Shown here one piece after another: positions 44,093 to 51,785 of a stretch of DNA of 64,000 nt; within the stretch, counting starts at the first letter, position 1, and each line of letters starts with the position of its first letter. Both the position numbers and the translations under genes were made by a program. Source of the DNA: Aquimarina algiphila. Lineage in GTDB: Bacteria > Bacteroidota > Bacteroidia > Flavobacteriales > Flavobacteriaceae. The stretch is from contig NZ_VLNR01000002.1 in NCBI RefSeq assembly GCF_007489275.1, forward strand, positions 62,001-126,000, read 5' to 3'. The notes below the pieces were generated by a model. The model was not told where the DNA came from, did no database searches, and saw nothing but the letters and a program-made list of their open reading frames with translations.

Positions 44093-44940
44093 TAAAAAAA
44101 CACAGCATATTTGCGAATTGGAGAAAAAAAGATGTTGACTTTTTAGCAAATCTTGGAATCACAATTGAAGAAGGTTATTTTTCTTTTCTTATTGAAGAGG
44201 GGTCTGTTTACAACGAAATAATAAAGCATTACACTGAAAATAAAGGTTTTTTTGTAAACAGAACACCTAAAGAATTTTCAAGCAAATTTGCTGTGGTTGA
44301 GTTTTCTATGGAAGAATTGGACAATTCAAAGTATTTCGTTTTACAAAACATAGGAAAACCAAAAGGGTATCCCTTTCCTAAAAACAACTTTGACAAAATG
44401 ACCGAAGAAACATATACAAATTATTGTAAAAAATGTGAATCTAATCGTCAACAAAAAGCTCCTTTTAAAATAGAAAAAGAGCCTAAATTGTCTAAAAACC
44501 AAGTAAACTTTTCTTTCCATACAATTTTTGATGAAATGTTTTTTAATATAGATTTTTTCCAAGAGGTTTTAAAACCTCTTGGATTAAAATCTAAAGAAGT
44601 TTTAATTGGGAACACAGGTGTTCCTTCTAAAAATGTTGTTCAGCTCATAATTCCAGAAGCAGAAAGCTCTTTGTTATTAGATAATTCTGTATATGATATA
44701 AATACCTCCTGTGAAATTTGTGATACAAAAAAATATACTCAACAAATTTTAGGATTCATGCCTTCATTTAAAACGGACTTTGATTTCTTAATATGCAAAA
44801 CGAAAGAATTTTTTGGAGAAACAGAAACCCGTCAGGCTATGAGGCGAATAATCATATCTAAAGAATTTTGTGACATATTAGTTAAACATAAGATAATTCA
44901 TTATAACACAAATGAAATTTACCCAATAACTAATAAATAA
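44089..44940 (+). CDS. candidate immunity protein
   Basis: This 283-aa protein has no signal peptide and is therefore cytoplasmic, where a nuclease toxin would have to be blocked. It starts with an ATGA overlap of the toxin stop, the classic coupling of toxin and immunity genes. Two CxxC pairs (CKKC near 113, CEIC near 208) suggest a zinc site. The sequence is otherwise unfamiliar to me; polymorphic-toxin immunity families are diverse. The call rests on position and topology. Confidence 0.6.
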   Translation: MIKKHSIFANWRKKDVDFLANLGITIEEGYFSFLIEEGSVYNEIIKHYTENKGFFVNRTPKEFSSKFAVVEFSMEELDNSKYFVLQNIGKPKGYPFPKNNFDKMTEETYTNYCKKCESNRQQKAPFKIEKEPKLSKNQVNFSFHTIFDEMFFNIDFFQEVLKPLGLKSKEVLIGNTGVPSKNVVQLIIPEAESSLLLDNSVYDINTSCEICDTKKYTQQILGFMPSFKTDFDFLICKTKEFFGETETRQAMRRIIISKEFCDILVKHKIIHYNTNEIYPITNK

Positions 44941-45005
44941 ATATTATAAAAAACCATATTCGAAGAACAATAAGAAAACTCTTATATAACCTAAACAAAT
45001 AACAA

Positions 45006-45560
45006 ATGAAAAAAACAATTCTATTATTAAGTATTATAACCGCAATGGTAATGTTTGGATGTAAATCTGATGATGAAGAAGTGCCAGAAAAATTTGATCA
45101 TTTTGATTATACTCAAGAAGAAAAAAACGCAGAAATTGAAAAGATAAGGAACTACATTAAAGACAACAGCATTGAAGGAATGACAGAAACCGAGGATGGT
45201 ATGTTTTATCGTATCGAAAAAAAAGGAGAAGGACTAACTGGTGAAAATTTTCAAGATGTAACTGTTTCTTTTGAGATAAAAATTACAAGTACAGGAGAAA
45301 TTGGCTTTGGACATGGTGATAAAGATATCTATCCTAATGGTGCAATATGGGATTTTTTTGGTTTTGAAGGTCTTTATGAAGGAATAGAAGACAGTATTGA
45401 ACTAATCAATGAAGGAGGTGAGATTTTTTCGATTATTCCTCCTTATATGCATATTGGCAAAAATGACCCTAATACTGGAGAAGATATATTTGAAGAACAA
45501 TACGATGAAATTGTGACTCTTAAACTAGAATTAAAGCATCTTATACGATATAGAAATTAG
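45006..45560 (+). CDS. FKBP-like lipoprotein
   Basis: This 184-aa protein has a lipoprotein signal (MVMFGC), and the mature N-terminus CKSDDEE resembles the Bacteroidota lipoprotein surface-export signal of Lys plus acidic residues. The rest follows the pattern of FKBP-type peptidyl-prolyl isomerases: a helix IEKIRNYIKDNSIEG, TEDGMFYRIEKKGEG, strands VTVSFEIKITSTGE, IELINEGGEIFSIIPPYMHIG and a last strand TLKLELKHL. Some active-site aromatics look altered. It ends the cassette and could fold, anchor or protect against the toxin. Confidence 0.65.
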   Translation: MKKTILLLSIITAMVMFGCKSDDEEVPEKFDHFDYTQEEKNAEIEKIRNYIKDNSIEGMTETEDGMFYRIEKKGEGLTGENFQDVTVSFEIKITSTGEIGFGHGDKDIYPNGAIWDFFGFEGLYEGIEDSIELINEGGEIFSIIPPYMHIGKNDPNTGEDIFEEQYDEIVTLKLELKHLIRYRN

Positions 45561-45681
45561 CATCTCTCTAAATATACTTAACAAAGAGGATGACCAATGG
45601 ACTTTAGCAGACAAAAAATCTCTTGGAATGTATTAAGACAAACCACAAAACCCCATATAGTTGAATAGTCCCAACTATATT

Positions 45682-45719
45682 AAAGGCGGGGTTAACTCCC
45701 CCTAGTTCCCCGCCTTTTT
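45682..45719 (+). terminator. strong terminator of the cargo cassette
   Basis: AAAGGCGGGG (45682-45691) pairs with CCCCGCCTTT (45708-45717), followed by a T-run. It lies 120 nt after the FKBP-like gene on the plus strand. Confidence 0.9.
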
Positions 45720-45781
45720 ATTCCTTTAACAAGAGTTAATTACCCCCTCAACCTTTGCGTATAGACAATCTATACGCTACT

Positions 45782-45813
45782 AAAAAGGGAAGTTGTTGTG
45801 TACTTCCCTTTTT
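45782..45813. terminator. terminator of the portal operon
   Basis: A perfect 12-bp stem AAAAAGGGAAGT / ACTTCCCTTTTT with an 8-nt loop and T-runs on both strands sits 1 nt beyond the portal stop. It closes the terminase-portal transcription unit so that the capsid genes depend on their own promoter. Confidence 0.9.
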
Positions 45814-45814
45814 T

Positions 45815-48253
45815 CTATTGCTGCGGTGTTGTTCTTGGTTGAAGAGACTGTGCGGCATCCTTTATATTAAATCTGTTTTCAAAATTGATAGGCGCAGAAT
45901 TTTCTTGTTGTCTTTGAGAGATCATTTTACTCATGTTTGTATCAATCAAATCCTGCCTTTTGTCTTTACGATCTTCCTTGTACATTGTCTCTTGTTCTCG
46001 ACCTAAAGACTTTAATTTTTCTACAAAAATCTCAACTTGATATTCGCGTTCTTCTTTGGCTTGGTTGACTTTGTTTAGTTCTGCCTGTTTCATAACCTCA
46101 ATCATTGCCTTTTCCTTTTCTAGTTGAACGGCTAATTGTGTCTCAAACTGCATGGTTTCTCGCTTGGCTTGTTCCGCTTGCATTGCTGCTTGTGCATTGC
46201 TTTGCGATTGGGCTTGTATTTGTCGCATTTGTTCTTCCTCTTTCTCCTTCATGCTCTTTTTTCTGCGATAGGTCAAATATGTTTCTGCCTGTTTGATATT
46301 CATTAGCGCAATACGTTCGGCTTTGATCTTATCGTCTACAGTTATAGAACCTTCTTGTAGGGCTATTCCCATACTTTCCTTAAACTCCTGCATTTCTACT
46401 TCGGTAGGTAGCATTTGTATGATAAAACCGAACTCATGCAAATGGCGATCTTCCAAGGCTCTTACGGCTTCAAGGTTTTGAGAACCTACGGCATTAGTGT
46501 ATACATCTTTTAGGTCTTTGCCAAACCGGAAAATATCACCAAGGCGTGTACTAATGGTTTCACAGGTTTTTTTAGTGATCTCCATAGAAGCGTCAACGAT
46601 CCCCTGTGTAGCGGTATTAGATTGCAGGATTTGCATTTGTTGTACTCCTACAAGGGTATCGCTTGGTGTACTCCCGTCACGGGCTGCATTTACTCCTGTT
46701 AAGTCTCGGATAATATTATAGTAGTGTAGCCAAGCTCGTACTAATTGCTCAAGCTTTGTGGACTGCGCACTTGTTGGGGTTCTAAGGGCAGCACGATCTT
46801 TTATCCCTTCGTCGCCTAAATCCGCACGGGTACTAAAGACGATACCTTTAGAGTTAAACAGGTTTAAAGCATCTTCCCACGTAAGCTTTTTCCCGCTTTT
46901 CGTGCTTAGTTCTGCCAGCATATCAATATCAATTTCTACACCGTCTGGGCGTAACTCTGCGATAAGTTGCTGCGTCTTTAAGTGTATACGTTGCATCTGT
47001 CCGTCAATAGGCTCGATAGTGTCTACAAAAGAGTTTAGTCTATTGTTATAAATATTGCTAGATCGTGCAATAAAACAAGGCATTGCACGGTTGTTTTTGT
47101 CTCTGGCAAGGATTTCACTTTCTTTATATCCGTAGATATAATCAGAACCCATAATAAAATTCCCCTCGTACCATGTGTCTAGTGTTTTGGCAACACGTTC
47201 ATTCTCGCTACGTTTAGAGGTATATGTAGATTCACGTTTAACCATTGTGAAACTACCATGTTTGTTTTTGCGCTTTTTATAGGTTATGTTTTTAGAGGTT
47301 CTAAAAGTGAAGCGTAGCACGTTGATTTTGTAATTTAAAACCTCGTTTATTTTTACTCTCCTAAAGTCTAAAATAGTTTGCCCTTGGTTCGTGTTTTGGG
47401 TTGCGTATTTCTCTGCTATTTTTCTAAGTGTCGCCTCGTCATAACCAGACTCTTGTTGTATTTGGCTCAAGGTTATGGTATCTACTTCAGCAAAATAATG
47501 AGCGTCACTAAAATCTTTCTTACGCACGTAGGAGTGTATGAAGTTTTCTATGTCTACATACTTGACAACAACCCCGTTATATTTATCGGTATAGACACGT
47601 ACAACGCCCAAAGCATTTTCTACGATATCCTTATCCACCATTTCCTTAATTAACTTCCAGTTGTTTGTGCTTTTTACGTATTTAATTAGCAGTTCTTCGG
47701 CTATCTCTATTTTAGGCTTAAAGGCTAACTCGGTATGCATTTCGATATCCTCATTATCCTCTGGGATATATCCTTCATCCCTTAGATCGATCCCTAACAT
47801 TTGGTTTGCCTTTTCTAGCATAGGGGCGGCAACCATTTTCTTTTTTAAACCTTCTTTAAATTTCTTTTTCTCTAAGGCTGCGGTGCTGTCTATTGCGGAA
47901 ATATCAAGGCGGTACAAATCTTCACGAATACCGTTAGCCACGATATCCACGAACTTACCCGCAATATTAAGGGGCGACCAATCCATGTTCATGTAGTTTA
48001 AATCCCCTTGATTTCTTGCGGCTATATTTTTATCACGGTCAATACTTTGTTTCCCTCTGGAGAACAAGCGATTTTGCACAATACGTTCCCTACGGTTTTT
48101 GTAATCCGCACCGTTACTAATCATGCCCCCGTTAAACCACTCTAAAGAGATTGCTTTAGCCGCCTGTAGCCCGTATGCGTCCCCTTTTTTTTCTTCGTCG
48201 GATGCTAACGGGTCAGGGAAATAATCCCTTTTCATTTTTGTTTCCATGTCCAT
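45815..48253 (-). CDS. portal protein
   Basis: This 812-aa protein resembles portals of crAss-like and related Bacteroidota podoviruses: NMDWSPLNIAGKFVDIVANGIRED is the key block (about 88-111), with a long central domain and a C-terminal Q/E/K-rich coiled coil (about 690-780; EKEEEQMRQIQAQSQSNAQAAMQAE region). It forms the dodecameric ring for DNA entry and exit at the capsid vertex. It follows the large terminase by 3 nt. A terminator follows at once. Large size fits the group. Confidence 0.8.
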   Translation of the reverse strand: MDMETKMKRDYFPDPLASDEEKKGDAYGLQAAKAISLEWFNGGMISNGADYKNRRERIVQNRLFSRGKQSIDRDKNIAARNQGDLNYMNMDWSPLNIAGKFVDIVANGIREDLYRLDISAIDSTAALEKKKFKEGLKKKMVAAPMLEKANQMLGIDLRDEGYIPEDNEDIEMHTELAFKPKIEIAEELLIKYVKSTNNWKLIKEMVDKDIVENALGVVRVYTDKYNGVVVKYVDIENFIHSYVRKKDFSDAHYFAEVDTITLSQIQQESGYDEATLRKIAEKYATQNTNQGQTILDFRRVKINEVLNYKINVLRFTFRTSKNITYKKRKNKHGSFTMVKRESTYTSKRSENERVAKTLDTWYEGNFIMGSDYIYGYKESEILARDKNNRAMPCFIARSSNIYNNRLNSFVDTIEPIDGQMQRIHLKTQQLIAELRPDGVEIDIDMLAELSTKSGKKLTWEDALNLFNSKGIVFSTRADLGDEGIKDRAALRTPTSAQSTKLEQLVRAWLHYYNIIRDLTGVNAARDGSTPSDTLVGVQQMQILQSNTATQGIVDASMEITKKTCETISTRLGDIFRFGKDLKDVYTNAVGSQNLEAVRALEDRHLHEFGFIIQMLPTEVEMQEFKESMGIALQEGSITVDDKIKAERIALMNIKQAETYLTYRRKKSMKEKEEEQMRQIQAQSQSNAQAAMQAEQAKRETMQFETQLAVQLEKEKAMIEVMKQAELNKVNQAKEEREYQVEIFVEKLKSLGREQETMYKEDRKDKRQDLIDTNMSKMISQRQQENSAPINFENRFNIKDAAQSLQPRTTPQQ

Positions 48254-48256
48254 AGC

Positions 48257-50449
48257 CTATGCCTTTAATACGCTTACAGTTCCCTTGTTATTCCAAGTAG
48301 AAAGCTGTAACACTCGTTTTTTTACTACTCTTGTTGGTGCTGCGGTCAATTTTTGGTTTGCTAATAATGCTAGGCTTGAACTTATATATGCATCGTATTT
48401 TGTTCTCTTCTCTGGGTCTACATCTTTCCAGTGGGTTAAGGTTCTGGAAAAAGGCATTGTTCCCATTTCCCCTGTGGGTCTATAGGTGTTTGTTCTGGCA
48501 ACTCCTACATAATCGTTAATGTGAGATTCAACCGCATAAAACTGTGCGTCTGCAATTTTATTTCCTTGTGCGGGGACACCTCCGAACTCTTTTTCCGTAG
48601 GGCTTAATTCATTCCATTTTAGTCCTGGTCTATTCATGGAGAATCCTCTGTAACCTCTATTGTATAAGACAGTTAGGAATTTCTCATTTGATAATTCTAT
48701 CAAAGTTGGCATGGAAAAGTAGCGCATTGCAAGTATCATGTCCTCGAAAAAATGCTCGACTTTTGCGGGTCGATCTATGTATTCTAAAACAAACTGATTG
48801 CATGGCGCACCCACCATATTGTATTTTGTATAAAGGTGAATAGAGCCTTTAGAACCTCTTTTGTCAACGGTCTGACTTCTATTGTATGGATCACAACCAA
48901 AAGCCCCTACGTGTTCCGCTTTAGGGTGTCTGGAATATACCCCGCGAACGGTCTTCCACTCAAATTGATTTCTAATCTCTTTGGGGGGATGCCACGTAAG
49001 AAAAAACCGTCCATTCTTATCAGGATTCCACTGTGCCTCGCTGTCCTTAATGCCGTCTTTCCAATAAAAATTTCCTCGTTGTACATAGTCTTTTGGTAAC
49101 TCTTTTTCGTTATGATCTAGTTGCTCGTAGATTTTCATTATATCAAATCGACAATCCCCTGCTTCATCTCTAAAGGCGTGTTCTTCTTTCCTTGGGAATT
49201 GCCGTAAATGTTCGTTATAGTCAATTGCGTTGCTCTCTAAGGCTTGCAGTTCATTATCTAAATATGTATTTGATCCACAGGTAACTTTTTCCCCAAACTC
49301 ATTATAAAGAAATGTCTCTGGATCATTAGGAATACTAAACCCATATTGATCGAAAAACCCTTCATATCCATATTGTGCGGGAATGAATAAATGATATAAT
49401 CCTGAAACCGTTTGACCGTTTTTTGTTCTTTGGGTAGGATCAGAATCATAGTATATATTTTTGAATTCTAAACCTCCCTTGCTCATAGCGTTAACGGTTG
49501 ATCCCACTAAACTTTTTCCCACAATACGGCTACCTAAACGGTGCGAGGTTTTTATAATACTCCAGTACCGATCAAAAGGCGTTTCTTTAGGGAATTTTCC
49601 GGCTTCATCGATTGCGGATCGTAACACCCGTTCCCCATCCATTGCGTTTAATACCGTTGAGTAGTATTTAATTGTAGTGTCTAGTCCTTCGTTCATTTTC
49701 TTTGTTGAGGACGAACTACGTTTACGGGTGGGTTCTGATAAGATCAATTCTTTTTTCGGGGTGGTTGTACCGTCCCAAACAGGTTGAAAAAATGGAGGTA
49801 ATTTTTTAAAGGCTCGGATTAGTCGCCCAAACATCGAACGGGCATCTTCTCCGGTTTTAGAAATAATTCCACACAGTCCGTTTTCGGTTCTGGTGGCTAT
49901 TTCCAATTGTTCCCCGATACATAATGCTGTCCATCCCCAACGTCTATTTTTTACATAACAGATCCCGTAACATCTTTGGTCTGCTTTACAAGCCTCCCAA
50001 TACAACATAAGTTCATTTTGTATCACTCTAAAAGTAGGATAACCTTCATCGAGTTTTACCCAATTCAAAAAGAAATACATTGTACCTGTAATGTATTGTG
50101 TTTTGCCTCCAATATTTATAAAAAGCCCGTTATCTCTACGATGCCATTGTCGCTCTATATACGACTCATATGCTTTATCAAATTGGGTTTCTTCCGTTAA
50201 TCCTTTAGGTAGCGGGTCACGTTGCCATTTTTGGTTATGAGGTGCAAGATCATGGTTGAGTATTTCCTTTTTTAAAGGGGTGGCGGGTAGTGCAATTTTA
50301 ATAGAATTGATGGTAATTATTTTCCCTATTGTCCCATCTTTGCTAATCACAACAATATCGTATTCAGGCTCATATCCATATTTCCAAGACTTCGCTTTAT
50401 TGCGCATACGCACTGTAGTTCGTGGAACTATAGTGTTGTCTTTTTCCAT
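48257..50449 (-). CDS. terminase large subunit
   Basis: This packaging motor of about 730 aa has an N-terminal ATPase: a Walker A-like YVKNRRWGWTA, Walker B VLRSAIDEAGKF (Asp-Glu), and a coupling segment SLVGSTVNAMSKGG. The C-terminal RNase H-type nuclease has EHVGAFGCDPYNR with the first Asp, and further acidic residues towards IADAQFYAVESHINDY. I chose ATG 50449; a TTG at 50497 in the same frame would add 16 residues but overlaps the upstream gene by 31 nt. The unusual Walker A resembles crAss-like and other Bacteroidota terminases. Confidence 0.85.
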   Translation of the reverse strand: MEKDNTIVPRTTVRMRNKAKSWKYGYEPEYDIVVISKDGTIGKIITINSIKIALPATPLKKEILNHDLAPHNQKWQRDPLPKGLTEETQFDKAYESYIERQWHRRDNGLFINIGGKTQYITGTMYFFLNWVKLDEGYPTFRVIQNELMLYWEACKADQRCYGICYVKNRRWGWTALCIGEQLEIATRTENGLCGIISKTGEDARSMFGRLIRAFKKLPPFFQPVWDGTTTPKKELILSEPTRKRSSSSTKKMNEGLDTTIKYYSTVLNAMDGERVLRSAIDEAGKFPKETPFDRYWSIIKTSHRLGSRIVGKSLVGSTVNAMSKGGLEFKNIYYDSDPTQRTKNGQTVSGLYHLFIPAQYGYEGFFDQYGFSIPNDPETFLYNEFGEKVTCGSNTYLDNELQALESNAIDYNEHLRQFPRKEEHAFRDEAGDCRFDIMKIYEQLDHNEKELPKDYVQRGNFYWKDGIKDSEAQWNPDKNGRFFLTWHPPKEIRNQFEWKTVRGVYSRHPKAEHVGAFGCDPYNRSQTVDKRGSKGSIHLYTKYNMVGAPCNQFVLEYIDRPAKVEHFFEDMILAMRYFSMPTLIELSNEKFLTVLYNRGYRGFSMNRPGLKWNELSPTEKEFGGVPAQGNKIADAQFYAVESHINDYVGVARTNTYRPTGEMGTMPFSRTLTHWKDVDPEKRTKYDAYISSSLALLANQKLTAAPTRVVKKRVLQLSTWNNKGTVSVLKA

Positions 50450-50466
50450 ATGTCCTAAATAGTTAA

Positions 50467-50994
50467 TCACCCTAATTTTGCTTTTCGTTTTGTCCAATTC
50501 ATAATGACTGTTTCATCCTTAGAATCGTCCTCGCTTTCTCCTATTAATATTTTCTCTAATTCATCTACTTTTTTAGAAGCCCATACTGCGTGTTCTGCGG
50601 CTAGTCTTCTCGATACAAGTGCGGATTTCATCCCGCTTTCTTTTAGTTTTTTACTTATGGTTTTATCGACGATATCTAAATTATTGTCTACCATTCCTTT
50701 TAATTCTTTGATTAGGCGGGGGATCACTTTTGTTAAATATGTGAGATCAGAAAAAGCGTCTTTTTCTTCGTCCCCTCCCAATTCAAATTTCATTCGCCCT
50801 ATTTCTTTGGCTGACCATATCACATCTTCGACGGCTAATTTTCTTGATTCTAAAGCCGCCTTTAACTCGTTTTCTTTGGTGGCAGGATCAATGTTTTTAC
50901 TGACCACTTCCAAACTATTTTCTAGCATGGTTTTTAGTTTCGCCACTAGATCGGGTAAGGTTTCTTTGTAATATGATTTGCGTTTTGTTTTCAT
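50467..50994 (-). CDS. duplicated helical protein, terminase small-subunit candidate
   Basis: This 175-aa protein is built from two copies of a helical unit: residues 15-70 (LVAKLKTMLENSLEVVSKN ... SRKLAVEDVIWSAKEIGRM) and 93-150 (LIKELKGMVDNNLDIVDKT ... SRRLAAEHAVWASKKVDEL). It has no signal peptide. Position directly before the large terminase makes it the best candidate for the DNA-recognising small terminase subunit; there is no clear HTH to confirm it. Its start overlaps the GroES-like gene by 4 nt (ATGA). Confidence 0.55.
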   Translation of the reverse strand: MKTKRKSYYKETLPDLVAKLKTMLENSLEVVSKNIDPATKENELKAALESRKLAVEDVIWSAKEIGRMKFELGGDEEKDAFSDLTYLTKVIPRLIKELKGMVDNNLDIVDKTISKKLKESGMKSALVSRRLAAEHAVWASKKVDELEKILIGESEDDSKDETVIMNWTKRKAKLG

Positions 50995-51614
50995 GTCACT
51001 ACAGCTAACAAATCCCTATTATCCATACAATAGTATACCTCACCATCTAGTCTAAATTCATAATCTCCAAAGTCCACGAAAAAAACCTTATCGCCTTTTT
51101 TTACTCCTTGCTCTTTTAGTTCATCATTTAGATATTTCACATGACCATATTGTTGTATATATCCGTGTGTATTTGATTCTATTTTTGTGTTATAAAAGTT
51201 ATCCGGTAAGGAGAATCCTTTTATTTGGTAATCTTCTTTCTTTGCCTTTATGGGTTGCACTAAAACATGAATATGATTGCATTGCCATTCATCTTGTGGC
51301 GTTGCTCTGTACATTACAATGAGATCGTTCTCAATCCGGTAATGTCCTTTTTCCTTATCCATTAAATAAATAGGGTCTGTTTTAACCCCTTTATATACTT
51401 GGTACATCAGTACGGTATGGACGACTAAAACCTCATAGCCCACTTTTATTTTAGTGACATAATCCCTTGGCACTGCAATTACTTTTCCTATACGATTGGT
51501 ATGTCTTGTCTTATCAAAAGACGGGTCTATATCCAAGGTTAATGTCCCATAGGTTACTTTATCTTTGAGTGGTTTTTTTATCTCAACGGTGAATTCATTT
51601 AAGGCTTTTAGCAT
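50991..51614 (-). CDS. GroES-like protein with a large insertion
   Basis: This 207-aa protein has the ends of a GroES/Cpn10 barrel. The N-terminal part has FTVEIKKPLKDKV, YGTLTLDID, GKVIAVP and IKVGYEVLVVHTV (about 7-68). The C-terminal part has GVKKGDKVFFVDFGDYEFRLDGEVYYCMDNRDLLAVV, which is typical Cpn10. Between them is an insertion of roughly 90 residues that might replace the mobile loop or add a new one. Phage co-chaperonins such as T4 gp31 replace host GroES to fold capsid protein. It lies next to terminase genes and is one of two GroES-like genes here. Confidence 0.6.
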   Translation of the reverse strand: MLKALNEFTVEIKKPLKDKVTYGTLTLDIDPSFDKTRHTNRIGKVIAVPRDYVTKIKVGYEVLVVHTVLMYQVYKGVKTDPIYLMDKEKGHYRIENDLIVMYRATPQDEWQCNHIHVLVQPIKAKKEDYQIKGFSLPDNFYNTKIESNTHGYIQQYGHVKYLNDELKEQGVKKGDKVFFVDFGDYEFRLDGEVYYCMDNRDLLAVVT

Positions 51615-51775
51615 TTGGATTCTTTGTTTTTTTGCCCTTCAAACCAGTTCCAAAAATCTGCGTGTGTTACTTGTCTTTTATTTTCAAGATTCACTAAATT
51701 ATTTTCCCTTGAGTTTGATAACATATAGTTTCCAAAAGCGGTTAATTGTTCGATTGTAAAAGTTTCTGTTTCCAT
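51608..51775 (-). CDS. 55-aa small phage protein
   Basis: ATG 51775 to TAA 51608 encodes 55 aa (FTIEQLTAFGNYMLS start, HADFWNWFEGQKNK end). It overlaps the GroES-like gene by 7 nt. The HADFWNW pattern resembles short accessory proteins of Bacteroidota phages; function is unknown. Confidence 0.6.
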   Translation of the reverse strand: METETFTIEQLTAFGNYMLSNSRENNLVNLENKRQVTHADFWNWFEGQKNKESKC

Positions 51776-51785
51776 ATTTTTTGTT

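Noticed and set aside
45562-45628. possible toxin-gene remnant after the FKBP-like gene
   Set aside because: A short frame (NKEDDQWTLADKKSLGMY) can be read but has no start, and it is too short to judge.
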